Shown here piece by piece: positions 44,793 through 57,748 of a stretch of 64,000 nucleotides of DNA (the stretch's first letter is position 1; each line of letters opens with the position of its first letter). The position numbers and the translations under genes are program-made. Where the stretch lies: NCBI GenBank assembly GCA_001557505.1, contig LSAX01000003.1:2480001-2544000 (forward strand), read 5' to 3'. The notes beneath the pieces are model-generated. The model saw only the letters and a list, made by a program, of their open reading frames with translations. It searched no databases and was not told the DNA's origin. The stretch is from Reticulascus tulasneorum (Eukaryota; Ascomycota; Sordariomycetes; Glomerellales; Reticulascaceae).

Positions 44793-47538
44793 CTAAATGT
44801 CGTCATCGTCCTCTTCTGCCCTCTTCTTCTTCCCCCGGCCGTCCAGAGTGTCCATACTGATCGAGTCGCTGTCCCTCGCCGCTATGCCTACTGCCTGGCG
44901 TGCAGTGTCGGAGTTCTCAATGAACTCGCGAAGTTTCTGCTTGCCAATGTCAAGACCCTGGTTTGCCGCCGCGTTGGCCATCTGCATCATGGGGCCAAGT
45001 AAGTTGAGAGTGTATGCGACGTAGGTACCGATTCCAAGTGCAATGAGGAGAATGAACAGGAACGGGTTTCGTAGAACTGCGGACGGTTAGCTCTCGACAC
45101 ATATACTGTGATGCCGATCTGACTTACCAACAACGATCTCGTTCCACCCAAGTGCCAGCAACAACGCATAGAAGTACAAAGGCACCTGAGCAACTCCGCC
45201 AATCGCGCTGCGCTTGGCCTCCACATATACTCCGTCGGCAGTCTTCTTGAACCTGATGACAAGGTCCTGTCGTTTGCTCTCGCTCAAAACTGTCATCTCC
45301 TCCTCCAAGCTCTTGCCCTCTTCTTCATCGACGCCTCCGATAGGTGCAAGGTCTTCCTCGTCGTTCGCATCGGCGCCACGAGGTTGTGTTCCAATCCACC
45401 CGGGCAGGTCAGGGGGCGCATATGTCTCTGCAAGTCTGAATCTTGAGAGCAGAGGTATAAGAGTGAGTGTGGACTCCCGAGCCTTCGTGTAGATGCCCTC
45501 GATATCGTCAGTGGGACGCCATATCCTTGGCACGCCCGCCTCATCATATCGAAACTTGTCCTCGAAGTTCTCCCTTAGCTTTAGCAGAATATTGCCCTCC
45601 ATGACCTCTTCTTCGATCTTTTCTCTCAGGGCTACCCAGCTCTTGCGCCGCAACCGCCAGAGACCGACGTCCACCTCGTCTTGGCTAGCCTCGAAGCTCC
45701 TAGCTCTGTCCGTGAACCTCACCTCGGCTTCCTTGACAATATCAACAAAGACATTCCAGATGCGATCCCAGAGGTCCTTCTCTGTCGGAGGCTTGTCGCC
45801 ATCCTCAGGGGCACCTGATCCGGCCCTGCCGGACCCGAGCTTGTTGAACTCCAAGCCGATCGCCTCGTTCAATCGCGATTTCACCCAGCGCTCTACCCGA
45901 GTTGCCAGTCGTCGCATCTCCTCTTTGCGAAGTTTACCACTCACTTCGTCGAGCTCCTGCTCGAAGAGTATGTATTGAGATTTGAAGTTGGACCACGGCA
46001 CGCCTTGAATTGCCAGGCTCTGGGCTTCCTTTTTGAAAAAGCTCAGCGTCTTCTTCTTCTCTGCAGCCACGATATCTGCGAACTCGTAAGAGCCACCGGA
46101 CTTTTGCCCAGCTTTGACAGCACCGGAGACAGCATCGCTGAAGGACGCGATGCCTGACTTGTGCGCCGCTGTCAAGTTGGACAAGTATAGTGTCTTGAGC
46201 CGGGCATCGATTTTGCTTTCCAAGTCCTGCCTCTTCCTCATGTATACGCCTTTGTGGTATCTACTGGCCTGTGTTTCAAACGCCTTGATACACTTGTCGC
46301 GAGCCACACTTCCAGTCGCTCCCAGGTCCGTCAGAACAGCAGGCTTGCCGCTTCGGGCCGCTTCAGCTTGGTTCTCCTCCAGTGGCACAATAGTCTCATC
46401 AAATCCAACAAGAACTTCTCGAGAAATCTCATCGCAACGGAACTGCGCAAGGAGTTCCTGCTGCGTTGGGAGATCCAGGTCCTTGTTGTTGACAATCTGG
46501 TCCCAGATGCCTTCGGCGTAAACAGAGAATCCATCTGCCGGGATGCGCCGGTGATACTCTGGCAAGAATACACCACCTTCTAGTTCATGCTCTCCGTGGA
46601 TACCCGGCTTGCCCGTTCGGTGACCGGCTGTAAATCTCGTTCCCAGGTTTTGGATTTCGGTTACGAACTTATCGGCCTGTAGGATCTTATGCGGAAGCGC
46701 AGCGAATGCGAAGTCGAAGTAATCCTCGATGCGCGAGTTCTCGAGCCCCTGTGGTTTGGAGATAGATGACCAGATCTTTGTAAGATCTTGAATCAACGTA
46801 TTACGCAGATTCGCTAGCGGGGTCGTACCAAGATGGTCTCGGATGACGAAGAAGAGAAGGGATCTCGGAGTGGAACTGCAATGAAAGTCAGTCCGGCAAT
46901 CTTGCCGGGGCGGCTGTGGGGGGACCTACTGCTTGTCCTTCAGGAAAAGTTGCAAGTTAACCTCGAAGACAGTCTTCAGCAAGCCCATGTTCGCACCCTG
47001 GTACAGACCGACTTGGGTCTCCCAGAGGTTGACAATGAGAACTTCGCTAGTCGCCAGGGCAAATAGGGCACTCTTCCTCTCGAAGTCCTGGTCCTCGCCA
47101 CGTTCCCGGCCATCCGTACCCTCAACATCCATGACCAGGATATTCTCGGCCATGCGACCAACGCCAGACTCTCCCTTGCCTTCTTTCTTGTTCTTTGACA
47201 TCCATATTCCTTTGGTGGTTTGCCGTCTCTCCGACTCTGACATAACAGAGAAATACGTCCCGAACAGGTTGTTGAGCAGGGTGGACTTTCCGGTCGACTG
47301 GGAGCCAAAGACGGAGATGAGATGATAGTTGAATCCCGCCTCGGCGACATGGGTTTGCTGAAGATAAGTGCTGAGGTTGGTGCTGGAGAACTATCCATCA
47401 GTATGCAGATTCGTATTGTGGCGATAGTTTCGCGAAGACAACATACTTGAAATCCTTTTCCTCATCAATCACCTGGATCCCGTGCTCATACTTCTGCGCA
47501 CTCGGCTCCTCGCCGATCGCAGCAAAATGTCCGTTCAT
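44793..47538 (-). CDS. sey1: ER-shaping GTPase SEY1
   Basis: Four exons (47538-47447, 47382-46930, 46875-45128, 45076-44793) give 858 residues, as usual for Sey1. The GTPase motifs are GSQSTGKST (P-loop), [17 protein letters not shown] (G3 region) and FFVIRDH (the RD motif), followed by the long helical bundle. Two closely spaced hydrophobic hairpins near the C-terminus ([14 protein letters not shown] and [19 protein letters not shown]) insert into ER membrane, and a short cytosolic tail follows. Sey1 is the fungal atlastin-like GTPase that fuses ER tubules homotypically. The acceptor at 47383 was chosen because it restores the conserved DFNTNLSTYL. It converges on RNase H2A. Confidence 0.95.
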
Positions 47539-48179
47539 GACTGGAAACAATTGAGAAGATTAACTTTGGAAATGTATGCGTAGAGTCACAAAAGAACTGC
47601 CATTCCAAAACTCAGAGTCGGGGTTGTAGGCAAGCAGCGCATGTGACAGGAGGCATTGATTTGTGACCACATCAACCTTGTGATCAAATTACCTGCGATG
47701 GGCCATTAATCTTGAATTTGGTTCCCAGCGACAGTGGACCTGCATCCCTGCAATTATGCCTTTGTGCCGGATAAATACCTAATCCGATGGAATATAGTGG
47801 CCGAGGTGGCGTCTTTGCAGCACCGCCAACCTGAGGAACGTCAGACCTTTGCATGTGAATACAGGTATAAATGATTCGACAATGGAGTCAACTATTTATT
47901 GACTTGGGTCCCGGCCATTCGATCTCCGAAGCATAACCGCGAACCAAGGGTGTTCATTTGAGGATACACGCTCCAGCATGTTCTTAATACTGGTTTTTCT
48001 GCGCCTGTTGTATTCAGGGTAAATCCCTGTAACGGGTAGGTTTGTTGTGTAAGTCAAATCTCTTAACCCATCGATTGATCCCTTTTTATTTCTTCAAATA
48101 CTGGTCTCAAAAACAAACATAAATCAAACGCCTAACTAGGCGCTGCTTCAATAATCTTCATGAATCTTGTAAAATATGG
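47539..48179. other. Intergenic between SEY1 promoter and fructosamine kinase 3' end
   Basis: About 640 bp, SEY1 promoter plus downstream flank of the next gene. No further feature was recognised. Confidence 0.55.
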
Positions 48180-49289
48180 TCAACCATATTTTGAGAGCAG
48201 TTTCTTCATGATCGACAGAGCTCCTCCACGGTAGCCACCCCCGAAGAGAGCGTAATGGTTAAGGTGGTGATACCTGAATGGTGTCAGATGGTCGAAAGTT
48301 CGGAATGCAACTGGACTTACAACTCATAGAGCCGGAGGCGGTCATCCCATTCCTCTTTTGGTTCGGCTTTGGGGACCAGCTCAGTATACTCATTCCAGAA
48401 GCTACTACCATAGCCACCAAACATTCGCATGATGCCGAGCTCATACTCCGAGTGACCGTATACACAGGATGGGTCATAGACAAGGCCCTCCGCGCCTCCT
48501 TTCACCCCAATCTGCCCCCGGCCTTGATTCCCGCTCCAAAGATCTCCGTGAATGGTAACGGGCGTTATGCCTTTTACGTGGTCATCGCCTATGAGACGCG
48601 GAACCACCTTGGTAGCAACCGCTTCAACAGCAGTGGACAGCTCGGCATCCGAGCCGTTCGATTTGATTCCCAATTTCAAAATACTACGAAGTCGATTATT
48701 TGCATAGAAGTCCGCCCATGACGTCTTCCATGAATTGTCCTGTGGTGAAGCACCGCAACATGTAGTCACAGGAAACCCAAACATTGGCTTGTCATAGCCT
48801 TCTGGGATGGGCGCTGGCACGGTATGTAGCTTCGCCAACTTGGCTGCTAGTGACAACCCGGACCCTCCGGACGCGGACGACCCAAGATCTAGAAAATCGG
48901 TGGCGAGGAAATACTTGCCGGGAGAGTCCTTCAATTCTCCGTTTGCGTAAGATTTTGGGCAGAAATTTGGGACTGCATCATGAATTGCGTTCAGCGAGGC
49001 GTGTTCCCCTGGGACCCTGTCAGACCTAGGGGTCGCCATTTGCCTCTTGAGAGAGAACAGTAGAGATCTGAGGCTCCGTGATTTCAGGCAAGGTCTGCTA
49101 ACCTCTAAACATGAGCTCGGCATCCTTTCCAGAGCCTATCTTCACGAAATAGTTCATCGGTTCGCCATCAACTGTAGACGACAATTTGAAAGTGGATGAG
49201 AACCCTGAACCTCCATGGCTGGCGATCTTGGTGACATCCGAGTCGAGACTTAGTGCTTCCAGGATGGCTGAATCAACAGATGGGGCCAT
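48180..49289 (-). CDS. Fructosamine/ketosamine 3-kinase family protein
   Basis: Three exons (49289-49103, 49008-48321, 48273-48180) give 322 residues. The kinase-like fold shows GGSGFSSTFKL (nucleotide loop), FRGEHASLNAIHDAVPNFCP formed across the first splice, the catalytic TIHGDLWSGN and the metal-binding YDPSCVYGHSEYELG. The C-terminal LYHHLNHYALFGGGYRG is completed by the last exon. Family members phosphorylate ketosamines on glycated proteins so that the sugar falls off, which is protein deglycation in the cytosol. Whether this one prefers ribulosamines or fructosamines cannot be read from sequence. Confidence 0.93.
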
Positions 49290-50176
49290 ACTTTAACGAT
49301 CAATTCTGAGCTTGAAATGGGGTAGGGAACTGCGAGAACTGATGCAGACTTGAATCCGTTGATAGTTGGGATGAATCATTAGGTTAAAGTCGGATAGAGT
49401 GGGGTGACGTCAAGGATGGTCCAGACCGTCCGATTTCTGCACGTTTTAACAGTCTTGTGCTTTCGGGACAGTTCCCAGGACCTTCGTCAGGGCAAGGCTT
49501 TTCTTCTAAGAAACCTAGGCTAAACTCAGATAGAGTCTTCTGCGCAGACCACAGGCACCAAATATCAGTCGCGATTACCACTGAAATAATTTAATGGGAC
49601 GGAGGAACGAGGCGAGGTTATGGCGACCCGCACATAACGGGGATATACATATCAATGGGCACATGGCTTTCAACTGCGGACGTAATTGCATCGTGGACGT
49701 CCATAGACAAATTTCCATATCTATCCACACAGCGGCCGTGGTGTGCAGTGTTTACCCTCTATATGGTATCCGTTGTTCCAAGTCCTTCGAGGTGATCCTA
49801 AGCCACCGGCTTGCCGTGGCACGACTACGACCACAATTGGGTATCCCCGCACCGCCATCCCACCTAGAAGACATCGGAAATAGGGTCCAGAACCCGCCGT
49901 TTCGGAAACGGCTGATGATTCCCGCCAACCGAAAGGTCCCTTGGCACTCTTTTAGCTCAAGTCTACCTTAGCTTGTGAGCCCCTCTGTTCATCCCCTGGC
50001 GCGCCGGCCAAACTCCATCCAACTTGGTACAAGTGCCGGGCCACAAGGTACTGCAAGCCACGAAATGCAACCCCTCCATCAGGAAGAAAACCCAAGGTCA
50101 AGAAAAGGACTGTTCCAGACGCCAATCGCCTAGCCTGCTATAGCGAGTCCAGAACCAGAAAGATAGTTGGGGTCGT

Positions 50177-50545
50177 TTAGACAGTCTCTTTTGCCCGGAC
50201 GAGATACTCGACGTGAGTAAGGTGGACACTGTCATGGCTCGCTCTAGTTTCGAAGCGCTGCATGTCGATGCTCAGCTTCGACAAGGACGCTCCCTGAACC
50301 AACGGGGTCAGATCCGATTCTGGCTCATCCACGATCGCGCGTCGGTTGGCACGTTTTTTGGTTTCTCGTGGTAAACCCCGAGGGGAGCTTGTTGGGATCA
50401 TCGGTTGGGGTCCATTGTAAGAGTGTGAAAGTTGAGGAGCTGCTCTAAAGCATGCGCCGCATGGACACATGGCATTTGGGTTGATTGCTGGAGGAGGAGT
50501 GCAATGGCGTGCCCACCAGCTTTGACGCTTCTCGTTCGAGTTCAT
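50177..50545 (-). CDS. Hypothetical small protein, 122 residues
   Basis: A complete ATG-to-stop frame that I do not recognise. It has a Cys-containing CPCGACF segment, a basic RETKKRANRRA and a mildly amphipathic C-terminal half. There is no homologue I can name and no supporting context. It could equally be chance, as the region is otherwise non-coding. Confidence 0.28.
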   Translation of the reverse strand: MNSNEKRQSWWARHCTPPPAINPNAMCPCGACFRAAPQLSHSYNGPQPMIPTSSPRGLPRETKKRANRRAIVDEPESDLTPLVQGASLSKLSIDMQRFETRASHDSVHLTHVEYLVRAKETV

Positions 50546-50621
50546 GGTGACCGCAGGAAAGTGTGCGACGCAGATAAACGACGGTAAGGAATGCCGAACT
50601 TGGAGGTTCGAGGGTGTATGG

Positions 50622-50645
50622 GTGTACCTGTGTACCTGTGTACAA
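50622..50645. repeat. 8-bp tandem repeat GTGTACCT, three copies
   Basis: Two exact copies and one ending AA instead of CT. It is intergenic, directly upstream of the small hypothetical frame on the minus strand. Confidence 0.8.
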
Positions 50646-53302
50646 GTAATATGCTAGGGCTAAAATCAGGCACGGCCGAGAGTCCAAAAAAAGGCAGACT
50701 GTTCGAGCAGGTAAAGAAAACCAAGTAGGAAGTGAGCTGTGAGACACAAACGGTGTCTATCCGGAAGGGGGCCATCGTGGCTTTATACTCCGTAGCACTT
50801 CCTGATGCCGTCAAAACCAAGCCAAGACATGTAGGGTGCAAAACGGGTGGATACCTGTCGGTTCCGAGAACCCCCATGGAATGCTTTCCAGCCGATGAGC
50901 GTTGTACTTACAAGAGAACGGCTGGAAGATTGGTTGAAGCAAGCTACCTTAGGTGCCAAGCTGTACTTACAAGCGTGGCTGCGGGACGATACCACGGGTC
51001 CCCTAAGATCGATTCCCTCCTTAGGTACCTTATCGCCTTACATACCTTATCAGTTCGCCTAAGGCTTGTGGCTGCACGCCAAAGTAGCCCGCTCCCAACT
51101 ACACCAGCCGAGGGTACAGACATATACAGCCAGACGTTTACCAACCGCGGGAAGATGGGGAGGAATCCTTTGCTTCCGTGACTTATCCTGTCGTCAAAGT
51201 CTTCAGCGCGCATTCTAAATGTGACCGACCCCCTGGTTTGGGAGTTTTCGGGAACTGGATTTAAGGTCAAGATGAATTTTGTCCAGTTCAACGTCTCACT
51301 CGCTCGGTGTTCGGTCGGCTTTCGCAGTGTGGATTTGGACTCCATTTTGCCATTGTGCGGCTCCTCCATATGGATACCACTGTGGACCTTCAAACTTTGA
51401 AATCATCAAGATTTCCCGATGTGAGCATCTCAAGTGATGGAACGCATGGAATTCAGATGGACCAGTTCACATGTTTAATCTGTTCATAGGAGCTCCATTG
51501 CCGGGACGACGACTCTGTCTGACTGGCTGTGCTGTCACGTCCCCGGCACGGCGGATGAGTATCGTTTATAGAACATTTACGATCAAACACAGCTACACAA
51601 GACTCAGCATTGAGAAGTTCTCTCCGATTACGGTTCTCGAAAAGAACCGGAACGTTTGGTCTGTTGAATAGAGTGATCAGTCCATAATTTCTCTAGGTCC
51701 TGCGTCAGCCGGCCTCAAGTCGGCCTCTCATCCCGGACGTGGCAAGAGGACCCGGTGTGGACAGCTCGGAACTCCCCCTGGAGACAGACACTAGGGAAAT
51801 AAGAAACTAAGCACGGGAGTGTGCATAATCGCGCTATTCCCATGGCTTGGCTGCCTTTTTATCTGATGATGCCCGGTTGAGCCTCATGGTGGGTACTCTG
51901 CCTTTCATCCGAGACCTAGGAGTAGCCGACCTCATATGCTCGGCCGAGAAATTCATGGCGAATTTAGATTCTGACTGTGGATCAAAGACCTGGCCAGATC
52001 ATACGTTGCTTCAAATCCCATCCGATGATAGCTGAAAGTCCAGGCCGGACCTCTCTCAGTGTCTTGCCAATTTCATCCATTCTCCCATCGGGGTCATCTT
52101 CAAGCCGAAACATTCTTTCAAATGATATAGCGGATGTAACGGATCGAAAACTATACACTCATAAGGATGACACCTTCTGCTAAGTTATCTGAGCCGGAGT
52201 GAGGAGCAAAAAACGTCGCGGTAAGCTGGAGGTAAGATCCCTTTTGGCATTTTATTATTAAAGACTTTTGTTCAATATATTGATACGTCATGGGAAATCG
52301 TTAAAACGCCTGATACATCGCCTTTGCAGCTGTACTACAATAAGAATTTTTCCAGCCCAACTCCGCGGATCTGACGTGTTATCAAAAGCTCAGCGCTCAC
52401 TAGACGCTCCCCATTTCTATTCTCTTGCCAAATCCGGTATTTGATCTAGTCTCAACAGTCCCGGGCAAGCTTGCGTACTTGTAAACCCGGGAACAGTGGC
52501 TTCCAGCGTCTTGAATCATCAATAGCACGAGTGCCGCGGTGCCACGAGTTGGTTCAATGCCTCACGGCCCACTCTTTCAGAATCGCCTCCCATAGACTCA
52601 TTTTAAGCGTCAAAGAGCACAGTCAGCCCCTCAGCTCAAAAAAGTAAGTTAAAGAAAACCGAGCTAGTACACGACAGACAGCGCGCTCTACATAAGAGCT
52701 TCGAAGGTCCCTGATCGTAGCCCTCGATACGTTGGCTTTCGGTATCTCACGGCCGCTACTCAAGTTCAGTACATCGCAAGCAGGCATGACAGGCTAGAGT
52801 TTTTATGCCCTACATTCCTTCATAAATAGTTTCAGTTCATCAGGGAGTTGCCGCAGTAATAGGCCATGATCCCGGCGCTGGCTGTTGATGCTTCATGCCA
52901 CTCTGAAGCCCGTCTTGGCCCTTTGGAAGGACTGTATTGGCCGCATCATGACGCTAGGGAAAGTAACCTTTGTGTTCAGTCTTGTATATTGGAGCGGCGC
53001 ATGGCCTAAAGCAATGCGGTACAATGAGGTTCTTGGAATGTCTGGGTGCCAGCTTTGTTTGGGGTCGGCTTCACAACACGCATTAGGGGCGTTAGACTTA
53101 AGGAGATTTCACAAAGCAAAACACTCTTAAAGCTAGATATGGATGGCAAAACTTGCTTGCCGCTACTAGAAAAAGGAAACCAATGCATGCCATACCACAA
53201 TTGCCCACGTCTATGTCCTACCCCTTATACACACATCATGAGGAACCTGCCGCCAAAATTAATACAGGGAGTGAGAAGTCTAAATGACTGTGCCAAGAGA
53301 GC

Positions 53303-54814
53303 TTAGATACCCAGAGTAAACTCGACGCCAACATCGATCTCACGAGCTATCACGGGTTAGTATGAGATGATGAAGATATACTGGGGAGGGAAACCTACCC
53401 ATCTTGACAACCTTGGATAGTTGCACAGCCTTCTCGGCAGCACTCTGGAGATCATCAATGGAGAAGATCTTCATGCCAGAGTCGTTGATGAGAGTATGTG
53501 CCTGCTCCATGTTGGTGCCCTGGAGTCGAGCAATGATGGGAATTTTCAGGTTCAGGTCTTTGACGGTGTTGATCAAGCCAGTGGCGATTGCATCGCAACG
53601 CACAATACCACCGAAGATGTTGACAAAGATGGCGGTCACCTTGGAGTCGCTGGTGATGAGCTCAAATGCCTCCTTGATAGCCTGGGGGGTTGCGCCTCCG
53701 CCGACATCGAGGAAGTTGGCAGGCGCACCACCGTTCAGCTTGATAATATCCATGGTCGCCATGGCAAGGCCGGCACCGTTAACAAGGCAGCCAATATCAC
53801 CGTCCAACTTGATGAAGTTGAGGCCGGATTGGGCGGCCTTGACCTCATCAGGATCCTCCTGAGTGGTATCGCGCCACTCGAAGATCTCCTTCTGGCGATA
53901 GTCGGCGTTATCATCAAACCCAAACTTGGCATCCATGCACATGACCTTGTGGTCTGAGGTTTCTGACAGAGGGTTGATCTCAATCTGCGTAGCATCCTTC
54001 TCCAAGAAGATCTTGTACAGCTTCTGGATGGTATCCTTGGCATCCTCGATGCACTGCTCGCTGAAGCCAAGCTTGGTGGCAATCTCACGGCCCATCTCAT
54101 CGGTAACTCCCTTATGGATGTCGACGTAGGTAGTGATGATCGCGTCGGGATTCTCCTTTGCAACACCCTCGATATCCATGCCACCTTGGGAGGATGACAC
54201 GATAACAGGTCCTTGGGATCCGCGGTCCATCAAGATGGCAAGATAGAATTCGCGACGTGCAAACTTGCGCTCGCAAATGTACACGGAGTTGCAGAGACGA
54301 CCACCGGCGCCAGTCTGCTTGGTGACAAGCTTGTGGCCGATCATCTGTTCGGCAAACATCTCCGCCTCACGAGGCGAGTAGATGACACGAACGCCTCCCT
54401 TCAGGCCGTTATCGAAGGTGCCTTTTCCTCGTCCACCAGCCAGAACCTGAGCCTTTATCACCATATCTTCGGTGCCAATCTCGTTCGCTACAGTCCTGGC
54501 TTCGGCAGCGCTCTTCGCGACAGAGCCTTTCGGGACTTGAATGCCATACTAACAGAAGAGACGATTAGATTTACGTGCCTGGGTTAGCAGTCGGAGAAGG
54601 GAAATTACCTCTCGTAGAAGGTCGGAAGAGAGATACTCATGAATACTGAGGGCTCTTCGTTGTTGCGCGAAGCCGGGGAGTCTGGCAGTTGGTGTTGCAA
54701 CCAGCTATCGGGTTTGGTTAGTTGGAGCTGCCAGCAAGGAGAGAAGCAGCTTCGAGGTACCTTGTATGGCTTGAAGGCAGAGGCCAGAGCCCGATTCCGT
54801 CCCAGCTTGAACAT
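53303..54814 (-). CDS. lsc2: Succinyl-CoA ligase (ADP/GDP-forming) beta subunit, mitochondrial
   Basis: Four exons (54814-54761, 54704-54609, 54548-53399, 53346-53303) give 447 residues. An Arg-rich presequence (MFKLGRNRALASAFKPYK ... FAQQRRALS) precedes the mature start IHEYLSSDLL. ATP-grasp features are QVLAGGRGKGTF, EINPLSE and DAKFGFDDNADYR. NGAGLAMATMD, FLDVGGG and IFVNIFGGIVRCD are the CoA-ligase signatures. It forms the TCA-cycle enzyme with an alpha subunit encoded elsewhere, converting succinyl-CoA to succinate with NTP synthesis in the matrix. The last exon is only 44 nt and supplies AREIDVGVEFTLGI. Confidence 0.96.
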
Positions 54815-55976
54815 TTTGACGCTTGAGTGTAGCCAATTGATGGAGAAAGGGCCAGGAACTGATGTAGCTTATCAACGGGGAACCTTGGTAGATGCAAATG
54901 ATTTTCCGAGAGCTATCAAAAGATCTCAAACAGGAAATGACAGCACTAGGAGAAACACCCGCGGGAAATCCCGACGGATGGAAACACGTCGGAAGAAGCT
55001 TTCACCGAAGATGGAAATGGTCCGTGCTGCGCCCATGCTTATCAGCTATCAGCAGAGCATTAGTGTGCCTACAGTACGTCCGTACTGTACTTTACTATAT
55101 ACGTAGTACAGGGAGGCCATGTATGGACGTGTGAATGTAACCTGTACGTGTATTTCAATCTTCTCATCAATCTTCTTCCGTTGGGCAACACTTGTCCAAT
55201 CATGATGTTGTTCTCTCTGGCGTGACATATACCGCTTTGTGGTCTGGCCCTGATGGGGAGCAGCTTGTAAGCCATTAAATGGCCTCGAGGCAGCGCAATT
55301 TCGAAGTGCACCATAAGTAAATTATGGTCACAAATGGACTGTATCTTGTTTGTTCCTCCTCAAAGTTGACTCACAGGCTTCATGGGACTGGTACTCTTCG
55401 AGATTTGCTTCCGTCTACGGCAAAAAGTATGTCCATACACCTATCAGCACACTAAGGTAGCGTATGCAGACAAGTTCGTCATGTGTTGCGTATTCTGCAC
55501 CAGAGAGGTCGAGTACTGAACAAGTTCTTCGTAGATTTCTCCAATAATCTGCCTTCCCCGCATCTGCACCAGTTTATACCGGGCGTACGAATGCGAGATG
55601 ATCAAACCGAGCCCGACTTTTTATTTCGAGAGTCGTTGCTCAACGGAGGAGTGGTGGTACGGAGGATCCAGATGCCTGGTGCCGAGGCAACTTGGGGCAC
55701 TGACGACACCATCCATGTGCGGACCATAAAGTAGATGCTGTGCCGCCAGAAATGAACCAAATTCCCGTAGTTGGGTGATAACACCACGCGTAACAAGTTC
55801 TTGGCATCCACATCCGTAGTTCGTACTTCCACTTACTAGACGGTCGAGTTTGCCAGCTCGGGGCTCTTCTACAATACGTCTCGACCCTTGCCCTCTTGCT
55901 TCAAACTACCTATGTCGGTAGATGCGTAACTTCTTGGTTTCTCAACCCTGGAAAAACAGCTTAGTCTAGATCCAAG
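54815..55976. other. Intergenic, divergent LSC2 / P450 promoter region
   Basis: About 1.2 kb. A near-palindromic GTACGTCCGTAC-type cluster lies at 55073-55110. The open frame 55483-55734 lacks an ATG and any recognisable motif. Confidence 0.5.
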
Positions 55977-57748
55977 ATGGCTCTCTACAACATTCTGCTG
56001 TCCTTGACCGTCTTCCGGGTATTCGGGTTCGCAATCGCTATTAGTTTTATTTGCCTGCGTATTACTCGAGCTATTGCAGAATACAGAATCCGGAAAGCCG
56101 GTGGTGTCAGGGCGCCAATACTTTGCAGCAACCCTCTCACAGGTATGTCCAAGATCGGCAACTATTGCATTTCTCGGGCTCATCATTGTGTAGCTATCCC
56201 AGTCTTCGCTAGGCTTGGCCGGGCCCAGTCGAACCATAGGCTCCTCGATGCATACAACGACCTTTTCAAAGACTGTCCTCCGGAGGACCTCCAGTGCGTG
56301 GAACTAACGGTTATTGGAAAACATAGATATTTGCTCACCAACGAGCCCGAGCACATAAAGACTGTCCTCACATCCAAGTTTGTTGATTTTGGCAAGGGGC
56401 CAGACTTCCATCGTGTTTGGTCTCCATTTCTAGGAGATAGTATCTTTACGACTGATGGAAAGGTATGGCAAAACAACAGGAGCCTTATCCGTCCTATGTT
56501 CGTCAAGGATAGGGTTACCGATCTGGCAATTTTCGGGAAGTGGACCGATCTTTTCCTCACCAAGATGCCACCAACTGGCACCACGGTGGATATCATGGAC
56601 TTGTTTTACCGGATGACTCTGGACGTCACTACAGACTTCTTGCTGGGAACCAGTGTCAACAGTCTTGACAAGTATGGGAGTTCTCATGACTGCAGCGTGC
56701 CGACGAGGTTGTGCTGACATTTCCAACAGCCCAAAACATCAATTCGTTCGCGCCTTCAATGACGTTCAGCGAATACAGATGATGTTGACCATCATGGCGT
56801 AAGCCCAGAGTCCAATCTCGTCAACGTCTCTCACAACTGACTTCATAGACCAATCGAGCCACTTATTCCCACACATGCCTACAAGCAAGGCATCAAGTTA
56901 ATCGAACAGTTCATCATGCCTTTCATCGAGCAGACTCTTGCACTTCCTCCGGAGAAACTCGAAACCCGGACCAAGTCGGATAAAGGGTTTACTTTCCTGC
57001 ACAATATCGCCCGGTTCACACGAGATCCTAAGGTCATCAGGGACCAGCTCGTTGCTATTCTTCTTGCTGGACGGGACACGACAGCAGCAACGCTGTCTTG
57101 GACCATATATGAGCTATCTCACTACCCAGCAGTGTACGCCAGATTAAGAACCGAGGTGCTTTCCACTGTGGGACTCAAGAGGGCTCCTACTTACGACGAT
57201 CTCAAACGCATGACCTATCTGACACATTCTCTTAATGAGACACTAAGACTGTACCCAGCTGTGCCGTTTAATGTCCGAGCCGCAGTGACGACGACGACAC
57301 TACCAGGTCGCCCCGGCCAACCTGACATCGTTGCCCTCAAGGGAGATTCCGTCGTTTACAGCACGCTTGCCATGCAGCGGCGGAAAGACTTGTACCCACC
57401 CGAATCGGCCTTATTTGCTGATCCGGCTATCTACAGCCCGGACCGGTGGGATAACTGGACTCCGAAGCCCTGGCAATATGTACCATTCAACGGCGGGCCG
57501 AGAATCTGCGTGGGACAAAACTTCGCCATGACAGAGATGGCGTTTTGCTGTGAGTTCATGTTCGGCCACGATCTCGTTTGAGACTCACCAAAACTAACTG
57601 AGTAGTGGTACGGTTGTTGCAAAAGTATGAGAGGCTGGAGTATCGGGGTGACTGGCATGCGCAAATTTTGAAGGCTGACATTGTCGGTACCCCGGGTCAT
57701 GGCGTGCCTGTTGCGCTCTTCGAGGCCTGCGATGGCGACATGGCATGA
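55977..57748 (+). CDS. Cytochrome P450, CYP52-like (fungal fatty acid/alkane hydroxylase type)
   Basis: Five exons (55977-56142, 56194-56671, 56730-56798, 56849-57549, 57606-57748) give 518 residues. An N-terminal membrane anchor (VFRVFGFAIAISFICLRIT) is followed by the helix-I AGRDTTAATLSW, helix-K ETLRLYP, and the haem-binding loop FNGGPRICVGQNF with the proximal Cys. The helix-C WQNNRSLIRPMF fits. The overall pattern resembles CYP52/CYP539/CYP584-type microsomal hydroxylases of alkanes and fatty acids. Family number and substrate cannot be fixed here. No reductase or cluster enzyme is adjacent. Confidence 0.92.

Larger units (their letters stand above)
49290..53302. other. 4-kb gene-poor region
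   Basis: One weak small frame (50177-50545) is the only candidate gene. There is an 8-bp tandem repeat at 50622-50645 and scattered TACCTTAGGTAC-type palindromic words near 50940-51065. No transposase, reverse transcriptase, tRNA or rRNA features were seen. The part from 51.7 to 53.3 kb has only short open frames. Confidence 0.55.

Noticed and set aside
47982..48721. 147-codon plus-strand frame around 48278-48721
   Set aside because: It is antisense to the fructosamine-kinase exon, whose catalytic motifs and splice junctions are clear.
55483..55734. 83-codon frame before the P450
   Set aside because: It starts at GTG, has no recognisable content and lies in a promoter region.
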